Of a stretch of DNA of 64,000 nucleotides, positions 26,082 through 32,835 are shown one piece after another. The translations under genes were made by a program, and so were the position numbers. Source of the stretch: Hepatobacter sp965661165 (GTDB lineage Bacteria > Pseudomonadota > Alphaproteobacteria > Holosporales > Hepatobacteraceae); the NCBI GenBank assembly GCA_965661165.1, contig CBFICL010000001.1, forward strand, positions 50,565-114,564. Direction: 5' to 3'. Position 1 is the stretch's first letter, and each line of letters opens with the position of its first letter. The notes under the pieces were generated by a model, which did not search any database, was not told the DNA's origin, and saw nothing but the letters and a program-made list of their open reading frames with translations.

Positions 26082-28181
26082 CTATTCTTCGGAAAAGCTT
26101 TGGGCCAAGGCCTTGATTTCTTCTTCTTCAGATAGGCCGGCTGCGTCAGGCGGGGGAGAGGTCGCCACGTGGCTTGTATCACAAGGGCTGATGCCTGGTG
26201 ATGTGGTGGCAAGATCTGGGGACAGAGGTTCTTTCATGGCTTTCTTTTTCCAAGGAAGTTTGGGGGGCGGGATATTTCCAGCTGACGCATGAGAGAGGAT
26301 TCTTTTGAGCTTTATAGCTTCAAGGCACTTACACCACCATTGTGTCACCCTGTCGGATATGGCGAACATGATGGGGGTGTGATATTGGTCAAGGGGGGTG
26401 TCCTTTGTGATATAAAAAGGGTCAACCTCTAACACCTGGGTGCTGCCGTCCATATATTTCAAGCGCGTACATACCTTATCCACCTCTTTTTTGGCTTGGT
26501 TTTCAACGGTGTCTTGGCATGGGGACACCTCATGTGTGGCCGTAACACTGACGGTAAGCAGAGGGGTGCCGCGATGATCGGGGAGTACAAGTTCATACGC
26601 ATTCGATTCAAAGGCGAAGGGAAGCGGTGCGATATAGGGTAGTCCTAACAGCTTCATGGCACCTAGATTGAATGCTTTAGGCAGATTCTGCCCAAAAGTA
26701 TCCCACACCAAAAGACGATAGGAAAACAAAGGGTAATCCTGACAAAGCTTGCGATAATAATGACAGGTTGCATATAAATTGACGAGATCTTGGGCTGAGA
26801 GATAAGAGGCAATTTCCACATGTATCTCGTCAGGTAGCCTGTTGATGATAGCGTCTTCAGGTACATTGGTTTTTTCGGCCTCCTGTGCGCGCTTCTCGCC
26901 AGGAGCTGTTAACGCTACTTCCTTCATCAAGTGATCCGTGATAGAGGGGGGTGTTTCCCCTGCTTCCAGAGATTTGTGTGAGGTCAAGGCACGCCAGACG
27001 TCAGGAGATATATCTTTAAACACATCGGGAGGTTGTGGAAGTAGTTCGCTATGCGCACGGGAAGGGGAGGCGACTTCGATGGAGCCAATAGGTCTGACCC
27101 CTTTTCGAAAAGGGCATAAAGGGGTGGTCGCGCCCTGGATAAATCGAAAGGTGAAGGGGCGTGTGTTCACATCCCAAGGGTTAGGGGCAGACGTGGTAAA
27201 AAAGCCTATGCGCCGGGAGGGAATATCTTGTCTGAAATCAGTGCACCCACAGCTGGCCCCTGCATAGTCAAAGGCCAGCGCTTCATTATCATTAACAAAG
27301 ACGTAAGGTGGGTCTTTGAGCTCTTTGTCTTGATACAAACCAATATATTGCTGATTGAGATGTTGATTGTCTTCTGGCAGCCAGGGATTGCCTTCACCAC
27401 TGACTGGTTGGCGGTGCAGGGATGGCAAAAAGGCAAACCCATGATGAGCATGCACATACACATTGCGCCAGCGGGGGTTGATTTCAGGAAAAAGCGTATA
27501 GCCCTCATTCTTATAATCAATGGCTTTAAGGTTTGGCACCTGAAGACGCTCAAGATGGCCTCTCGCATAAAAGGCAGAATCAAGCACAAGATGGGTGAGT
27601 TTTTTGCTTGTTAAGGGTGGCACTATATGACGCCCCCCAGGAAGGCTGAGGTGAAGGATATAGTGCTTTGGGTGCGTGTTTTCATCTGAAGGCAAATAGC
27701 CATCCAGCTTCTCAAAAGCAGCATCCATGGTGAATGAGAGAAAGTTATCGATAACAGGTGGATCGCCTGCATAGAAAAACCCTTCCCTCTCAAGGGTGTA
27801 AGGCTCCCCCTGAAAGTCTTTTTCCCAGGTGATGTTTTGAGAGGTGTGGCTGACGCTAACCTTCTGACCGCCTTGTTGTACCGATAGGGAAAAATCGGCG
27901 TTTTTGCTAATCATGGTGTCCCCAAAACTACTTGGGCGGGATACAATCATGGTGCCGATGTGTTGTAAAAAGTCATCAGTCTCAAACCCAGTCAGTGGTG
28001 GTGAAGCTGGGGTCACGGGGTGAGCACGCTTTTGTGCCCATGCTAAGTGTTGGGAGGTGTGGCGCGCGGATAATGTATGAGCATGAGGCTCTGCAGGTCC
28101 GGCCTCATCATGGGGATGAACGGCAGGCAAGGGTGAAGAAGCTACCCATCCTAACCACACACAAAAAACATACCGAATCAT
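26082..28181 (-). CDS. Exported F-box protein (699 aa), candidate host-directed effector
   Basis: Start placed at ATG 28181, giving a signal peptide-like N-terminus (MIRYVFCVWLGWVASS). A large N-terminal region of beta character contains LRR-like lines (LTHLVLDSAFYARG, LQVPNLKAIDYKNEGYTLFP). An F-box-like motif follows near residue 470: INRLPDEIHVEIASYLSA, then QDLVNLYATCHYYRKLCQ. The C-terminal part is a beta domain plus a disordered Pro/Ser tail. F-boxes recruit eukaryotic SCF ubiquitin ligases through Skp1 and in bacteria are found in effectors. Two relatives lie at 38.8-42 kb. How it leaves the cell is unknown; the upstream 22 codons of the open frame are excluded. Confidence 0.72.
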   Translation of the reverse strand: MIRYVFCVWLGWVASSPLPAVHPHDEAGPAEPHAHTLSARHTSQHLAWAQKRAHPVTPASPPLTGFETDDFLQHIGTMIVSRPSSFGDTMISKNADFSLSVQQGGQKVSVSHTSQNITWEKDFQGEPYTLEREGFFYAGDPPVIDNFLSFTMDAAFEKLDGYLPSDENTHPKHYILHLSLPGGRHIVPPLTSKKLTHLVLDSAFYARGHLERLQVPNLKAIDYKNEGYTLFPEINPRWRNVYVHAHHGFAFLPSLHRQPVSGEGNPWLPEDNQHLNQQYIGLYQDKELKDPPYVFVNDNEALAFDYAGASCGCTDFRQDIPSRRIGFFTTSAPNPWDVNTRPFTFRFIQGATTPLCPFRKGVRPIGSIEVASPSRAHSELLPQPPDVFKDISPDVWRALTSHKSLEAGETPPSITDHLMKEVALTAPGEKRAQEAEKTNVPEDAIINRLPDEIHVEIASYLSAQDLVNLYATCHYYRKLCQDYPLFSYRLLVWDTFGQNLPKAFNLGAMKLLGLPYIAPLPFAFESNAYELVLPDHRGTPLLTVSVTATHEVSPCQDTVENQAKKEVDKVCTRLKYMDGSTQVLEVDPFYITKDTPLDQYHTPIMFAISDRVTQWWCKCLEAIKLKRILSHASAGNIPPPKLPWKKKAMKEPLSPDLATTSPGISPCDTSHVATSPPPDAAGLSEEEEIKALAQSFSEE

Positions 28182-28508
28182 AAGCAATAAGTCATTGATA
28201 TTTTTTATCAAACTATCACAAAAGCAAAAAATGTCAATATGGCACAAAGCTCACAGACTTTCCCTTCATAAGGATGTTCATTGTTTTTAAGCAGGGAACA
28301 CCAGGCATGGTGTTAGCTTCACAGGTGGCCAGAAGGGCGGAGAAGCAATGGGGCAGATAAGGCCGCGGTGGCCCGTCAACGTGGTTTTCTGTGTCTTATC
28401 ACAAAACACCTCCCTTCACCTTGTGGCAAAGAGAGATGTGGCAGGGCAAAAAGGCCCTTGGCGCCCCTTTCGCAAAGAGGCAGCCAAAGACTTAGGCAAA
28501 AGCAGCCC
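28182..28508. other. Spacer between F-box protein and flagellin-like gene
   Basis: About 330 bases without a gene. On the minus strand, 30-45 bases after the flagellin-like stop, there is a 7-base stem with a three-base loop (plus-strand 28464-28480, CCCCTTT-CGC-AAAGAGG), followed by a short T-run within about 20 bases. This is a possible weak terminator. The rest shows nothing recognisable. Confidence 0.4.
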
Positions 28509-30944
28509 TTAGGCTGTGGTGGCCAGCTCGGCAATCCTGGCTGAAGCGTGGGCCTGGTTGGCCTCAATCGCTGACAGCGTGTAGGTGGCTGCCACCATTT
28601 GGTTGTAGTTTTTCGAGCTTTCAAACACATCTTGCGCTGTTTTGAGTGGATCGGCCAACGACACGGTGTCTTGCAGGTTGTGCAAGCTTTCCAGCGCCGC
28701 GTTTTGACCCATCTCATCAGATTGCAAGACGTTCAGCATGTTGGCCAGAGACTGAATGGTATCCGCCACTTTTTCCAGCGCGTGATCAATCAAGCCCTTC
28801 ACCTGCTTTTGATAATCGACATCATTGGCCAGCTTATCAGGATCAATGGTCATATCGCTGATACCATAGAGAATCTCACGGTCGGTGAGGTTGTTGATCT
28901 TCAGCTGACGCGACCCTTCGTTGCCTGACACGGTGACCGCAGCATCAAAAGAGGTGGACGGCGTGGTGACGAGGCTGTATTCAAAAGACCCGCCTGTATA
29001 GGATGAATCCATATACAAGGTGCCGATATCCCCCAACTTGATCTTGCCGCCTTGCGTTTCGATGCCATTCAAGATTTCCGTCTCGCTTAACGGATAGGCC
29101 TGAATGGTGGCACCAAATTGATCATAGAAGGTGGCATACGCCCCATCATATTTCAGGGTGAAGTATCCCGCGCCATAGCTGGAGCCCGCCGCAAAGCTGA
29201 AAGGCACCGAGCCAGCCGATCCTGCATCGCCAAAGGCGTTATAAGAGCCTGACAAAGCAGCTGTCACCGAGGCAAGCAGGGTGTCTTGATCACCAATACC
29301 AGGGCCACCAGAGGCGCTGGCAATGGGCCCTGTGAGCAGGGTGATGGTTTCTGGTGATGTATTGTCGCCATCTTTATACAACACAATGGTATCATTGGGC
29401 GCTGTTGTGTCACCACCGGCAGCTGGGTCTGTTTTATAGGAGGTGTCACCGACTTTCACTTCAACCAAGACGTCTGTACCGTCACCAGCAGAAACACCGG
29501 CATAGGAGGTGGAGACAATCTCAATCTTGCCAGCAGGCACGCCCACAAAACAGCTGGGGTTACAGGGCAACAGGGCACCTGTGGGATCAGCCGCGCCATC
29601 ATGCACAAACACACCCGTTTCCGGCCCACTGGATACAGGCGCTGTGTAGGTACCAGCCATGTAGTTGGTAAAGTTCAACAAAGCTACCGTGTCTGTTGTC
29701 AGGGCGTTTGTTGTGCTCAAATCATCAAGGGTCAGCGTGATGGTGCTGTCTGTGTTGGTGTTTTTGCCACCTTTATAAAGCGTGATGCTAGAGATGACGG
29801 GTACGGCCGGTGAAGCTGTAAGGTCAATACCATCAGCATCGTCTGTAGAATAAACCACATCACCAACTTGCACAGAAAAACGCGCTGGCACATTTTCAGT
29901 TTGTGCTGACAAGACTTGAATGGCACCAGGCTCCACGTTTTTAAAGGTAGGCGGAGAGACCGCTGGATCAGCAAATGTGTTGGCCACCGGTGCTGTCCCA
30001 CCTGCAGAGGTAAACACACCGCCAGTGTTGGGGACCACCTGTGTGTCCACCGACCCTGTGAACAACGCCTGAAAGGCAGCCAAGGCTAGGGCCTCAGTTG
30101 TAACACCTGTAGAGGCTGTGCTTGAGGCAAAAAAGGTGATGGCCTTGCTTCTGTCGCCATCAAGATAGAGGTTAATAGGCTTATTGTCAGGCGCTGTTTT
30201 TAAGTCAACCGCGTCTGAGGTATAGGTTTTGCCGCCAATGGGGATGGAAAAGATAATATCTGAAAGGTCAGTAGCTGTACCTGCAGCCGTGGCGCTGGCA
30301 GGATCGGCCTCGCCCACATCTGAGGCTGACAGGCCTTTAAACTGGATGGTTTCAGGGCCACAAAAGGTGTCAGCAGGCACGCTGCCCGTGCCGTTGAAAT
30401 AGAAAGAAGGGCCTGAACTTTGTGCGGCAGAAGGGTCTTCATCCACAGCTTTGGGCGGCGCGGCCTCGGGGGTGGCGGGTGTGCCGACCGATGTTCTGAG
30501 GCTGTAGAAAGGCGCTGTGCCGGTGCCGGCTTGACGCAGGCTTTGGATGGCGCTTCCTTCTTGGCTGCCGCGGCTGTCGGGGGATTGTTTCATGCCGATC
30601 ACGTCAATAATGGCCTGAACGGCGGCATTTTTATCTGCCACAGAAACGGTGCCGTTAAGCAGCGTCATGGAGGCTTCGGCCGCGCCAATCAAATCTTGGT
30701 TGACGGTTTGCACAGCGGTGAGAGCTGTGTCAATAAATTGCGAGGCAATCTGAATATTTTGCAGCGCGCCGTTGGTTTTGGCAATGCTGGGCATGGTGCC
30801 ATAATACATTGCCTGGCTCACGGGGCTGGACTGTAGGTTTTTTTGACCTGTAATTTGTGACTGAAGGCTTGTAGACACCTCTTGGGCAAGGGTGTAGGAC
30901 AAATTATAGGTTACATTGTTACTCAATTGATCAAGGCCACTCAT
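28509..30944 (-). CDS. Flagellin-like (flagellin/FlgL fold) protein with three internal repeat modules
   Basis: Start set at ATG 30944 (811 aa; MSGLDQLSNNVTYNLSYTLA) with AAGGAGA 8 bases upstream; the longer frame adds 17 residues overlapping the leader hairpin. N-terminal (about 1-120) and C-terminal (about 715-811) helical regions resemble the coiled-coil D0/D1 parts of flagellin or FlgL: QFIDTALTAVQTVNQDLIG near the N-terminus and YNQMVAATYTLSAIEANQA near the C-terminus. Between them are three degenerate modules of about 125-135 aa, each with a GxxxYxTD strand, an ITLYxxG strand and a closing LxGxY. No Cys-based or signal-peptide export is seen, as expected for type III flagellar export. 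No flagellar genes adjoin. Filament protein, hook-filament junction or a repurposed surface fibre are all possible. Confidence 0.7.
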   Translation of the reverse strand: MSGLDQLSNNVTYNLSYTLAQEVSTSLQSQITGQKNLQSSPVSQAMYYGTMPSIAKTNGALQNIQIASQFIDTALTAVQTVNQDLIGAAEASMTLLNGTVSVADKNAAVQAIIDVIGMKQSPDSRGSQEGSAIQSLRQAGTGTAPFYSLRTSVGTPATPEAAPPKAVDEDPSAAQSSGPSFYFNGTGSVPADTFCGPETIQFKGLSASDVGEADPASATAAGTATDLSDIIFSIPIGGKTYTSDAVDLKTAPDNKPINLYLDGDRSKAITFFASSTASTGVTTEALALAAFQALFTGSVDTQVVPNTGGVFTSAGGTAPVANTFADPAVSPPTFKNVEPGAIQVLSAQTENVPARFSVQVGDVVYSTDDADGIDLTASPAVPVISSITLYKGGKNTNTDSTITLTLDDLSTTNALTTDTVALLNFTNYMAGTYTAPVSSGPETGVFVHDGAADPTGALLPCNPSCFVGVPAGKIEIVSTSYAGVSAGDGTDVLVEVKVGDTSYKTDPAAGGDTTAPNDTIVLYKDGDNTSPETITLLTGPIASASGGPGIGDQDTLLASVTAALSGSYNAFGDAGSAGSVPFSFAAGSSYGAGYFTLKYDGAYATFYDQFGATIQAYPLSETEILNGIETQGGKIKLGDIGTLYMDSSYTGGSFEYSLVTTPSTSFDAAVTVSGNEGSRQLKINNLTDREILYGISDMTIDPDKLANDVDYQKQVKGLIDHALEKVADTIQSLANMLNVLQSDEMGQNAALESLHNLQDTVSLADPLKTAQDVFESSKNYNQMVAATYTLSAIEANQAHASARIAELATTA

Positions 30945-30965
30945 AAACGCTCTCCTTGTAAGTTG

Positions 30966-30982
30966 GTCCCCCAAAAGGGGAC
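30966..30982 (-). promoter_or_regulatory. Leader hairpin of the flagellin-like gene
   Basis: Perfect 6-base stem GTCCCC/GGGGAC with a 5-base loop in the 5' leader, ending about 10 bases before the AAGGAGA ribosome-binding site. It may stabilise the mRNA or regulate translation; that role is inference. Confidence 0.55.
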
Positions 30983-30998
30983 GATCCTCTTTCACAAC

Positions 30999-31014
30999 AG
31001 CAAGGGCCGTGCCA
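30999..31014 (-). promoter_or_regulatory. Sigma-54 (-24/-12) promoter for the flagellin-like gene
   Basis: On the minus strand TGGCACGGCCCTTGCT matches the RpoN consensus TGGCACG-N4-TTGCW, with the invariant GG and GC exactly 10 bases apart. The predicted start, about 12 bases downstream of the GC, leaves a leader of about 45 bases before ATG 30944. Activation would require an enhancer-binding protein; no binding site was identified. Confidence 0.75.
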
Positions 31015-31323
31015 TGTCCTTGTCACAAAAAGAGCATGCCATTTGTAAGGCTTTTAAAACGTGTGTTTTTTTGTTCTTTTTCATGTGAGGAGATAATTTT
31101 GGCCATCATAAGGCGTGATGGCTCCCTTACCTTTGCTGCTTTTTGGGTGTGTTAACAAAGGGTAAAGATCTTGGTTATGATGGGCAGGCCTTAAGGTTTT
31201 TTTTATTTTTACGCCTTGTTTTTCAATGGTTTCGTTTTTTGCGCAAGGGTTTGGTTACCTTTTGCCGGGCACTCTGACAAAGAAACAACCCAAAATGAAA
31301 AAATGTTGGTAAGGGGGCGTTTG

Positions 31324-31647
31324 ATGTTGTTACGACGTGTGAGGTTAGGTTTGTGTGCTGTTTTGATGCTGGCAGGTTCAGCTTCGGTGCTTTCAGCAGT
31401 CAAAGCTATTGAAGGGGGCAAGGCGGAGGCCGTGAAGCCCAAGAAAAGCCGCTTGAAAAGGTCAACCAGCTGGATGAAAAAAAAGGCTACAGGGAAAAAA
31501 TCAGCAAAACAAATTGAAAAAGAAGAAAAGAAACTAGCGGCGCAAAAGAAGAGCTATGTGGAAGGTGCTGGTAAAAAAGCAGAAAGGAAAGAGCAAGAAG
31601 CAGCCGCCCTTAAAGAAAAATCTAAGCGCTTTTCGCAGAGAGGATAA
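31324..31647 (+). CDS. Small exported lysine-rich protein
   Basis: 107 aa from ATG 31324 with AAGGGGG about 9 bases upstream. A signal peptide (LRLGLCAVLMLAGSASVLSAVKA region) is followed by a mature part of about 80 residues dominated by K, A, E and S, with helical KQIEKEEKKLAAQKK. Not recognised. The strong positive charge could suit binding of nucleic acid, lipopolysaccharide or membranes; this is inference. A second protein of the same kind follows. Confidence 0.65.
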   Translation: MLLRRVRLGLCAVLMLAGSASVLSAVKAIEGGKAEAVKPKKSRLKRSTSWMKKKATGKKSAKQIEKEEKKLAAQKKSYVEGAGKKAERKEQEAAALKEKSKRFSQRG

Positions 31648-32035
31648 TATTGGCGAGAGCATCCGTATCACGCAAATAATCTTCAATAGCGCTCATACAA
31701 TCCGCGGTCCTCACATCGGGGGCTGCGGGAAGGGGAGCCTTTTTTGTTATTGGAGCTTTGCTAACCCCCTTTTTTGCCGATGTCTACATGCCGATGCATG
31801 ACCGCGCGATCGCTCCTTTTGGGGGTGCCAAAAAGAAAAACACTTGAAGACAGGCGTGTTTAACGCCCCTCATCCCCAACATGGCCACAACTTTGAATCG
31901 TTATGGGCTGAGCCTTGCGAAAGGCAACAGAGATGACTCTCGGGATGGAATAGGGCGTGTACGTCAAAAGACACATCCATGTTCAGCGTGGTAGTGCATC
32001 TTTATACCTATGTTGTACAGCATAAAAGGAGATTG
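31648..32035. other. Spacer between two lysine-rich protein genes
   Basis: About 390 bases without a convincing gene. A weak terminator-like element, GGCT (31721-31724)/AGCC (31736-31739) followed by T6, may end the upstream transcript. An 81-codon open frame (31556-31801) overlaps the upstream gene out of frame and has no ribosome-binding site. Confidence 0.4.
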
Positions 32036-32455
32036 ATGAGTATGGTGAAACAACGGTTAGGAAGTGGTTTGCTTGCATTATGCCTGTTGGGTGTGTCTAT
32101 TGAGCCTGCGATTGGCAAAATGCCCTTTAAAAAAGATGAAGCCATCAAAAAAAGAGATTCACTGGATAAGCAGTTCAAAGACATTAAAAAAAGAGAAGAT
32201 GAGGCTACAAACAAGATAGTCAAAGCATATGATAAAACCTTTAAACTGGCAGATAAGATTGAGAAATATAACAATGACGTTGAGAAGTTCAATGGTATGG
32301 CTGATGGGCAGTACAAAGCTAGATATATAGATGGTTCTTCTTTCTATGACAAGCTAGGCAAAAAAATGGATGCCTATAACAAGAAAATAGAAGATAGGAA
32401 AAAGAAAGCTTTAGCAAAAAAGGAAAAACGGGAAGCTATAGAACATAAAAAATAA
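32036..32455 (+). CDS. Small exported lysine-rich coiled-coil protein
   Basis: 139 aa from ATG 32036, preceded by AAAGGAGA. The signal peptide (RLGSGLLALCLLGVSIEPAIG) is followed by a Lys/Asp/Glu-rich, probably coiled-coil mature protein with KKREDEATNKIVKAYDKTF and a basic C-terminus. Unrecognised. Similar in kind to the preceding gene but without convincing sequence identity. A strong terminator follows directly, so it is the end of its transcript and separate from the T6SS operon. Confidence 0.7.
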   Translation: MSMVKQRLGSGLLALCLLGVSIEPAIGKMPFKKDEAIKKRDSLDKQFKDIKKREDEATNKIVKAYDKTFKLADKIEKYNNDVEKFNGMADGQYKARYIDGSSFYDKLGKKMDAYNKKIEDRKKKALAKKEKREAIEHKK

Positions 32456-32479
32456 TACATTCAATAAAATGCAATCGAG

Positions 32480-32507
32480 GCTCCCCACACTGTGGGGGGC
32501 TTTTTTT
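32480..32507 (+). terminator. Rho-independent terminator
   Basis: Stem of about 8 base pairs (GCTCCCCA/TGGGGGGC, one G-T pair) with a 5-base loop, followed by seven T. It lies 25 bases after the lysine-rich protein stop. Confidence 0.85.
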
Positions 32508-32835
32508 ATGTCCAGCCCCTGCGACGTGTTTATGGCATGCAAGGCAGATAGGGGGACCAAGCTAAGAAAAAAAGGGCCAGAGGCCAGACGCGCGTGTGGA
32601 TAAGAGGGGGGGGTTTGTGTGTTAAGATTGTTTTCACCATTATTAACATTTTATTTAGCTATTTTTATCGGTTAACGGCATATAAAATATTAAGCACAGC
32701 ATAAATAATATTAAAACAGATACAAATATTTACTTTTTTTTTGGCTCTTTTGATGAATATTGTGCAACGTTTAGGAAATTTTAAAAAGACAAGTGTTTTA
32801 CTTGTCAGTGGCCGAAGAAATAGGAAGTAGGTTCG
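32508..32835. other. AT-rich upstream region of the T6SS tail operon
   Basis: About 330 bases without a gene. It holds a G8 tract (32606-32613), a strongly AT-rich block (about 32640-32760) unlike the flanking DNA, and a perfect 7-base inverted repeat just before the operon. Promoter elements are likely here, but several weak candidates exist and I do not pick one. Confidence 0.5.
32788..32806. promoter_or_regulatory. Inverted repeat upstream of the T6SS operon
   Basis: GACAAGT-GTTTT-ACTTGTC is a perfect 7-base inverted repeat, 30 bases before the tssB-tssC ATG. It could be an operator or a leader hairpin in the mRNA. There is no T-tract after it, so it is not a terminator. Confidence 0.5.

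Larger units (their letters stand above)
30945..31323. other. Divergent regulatory spacer
   Basis: About 380 bases between the flagellin-like gene (minus) and a lysine-rich exported protein (plus). Besides the sigma-54 site and leader hairpin, it holds a perfect inverted repeat GCCATCA-7-TGATGGC at 31102-31122, a possible operator or hairpin, and CCTTAAGG followed by T8 near 31190-31205. Small open frames here lack ribosome-binding sites. Confidence 0.5.

Noticed and set aside
30420..30836. 138-codon plus-strand frame inside the flagellin-like gene
   Set aside because: Antisense shadow of Ala/Gly/Thr-rich coding sequence; no start signals.
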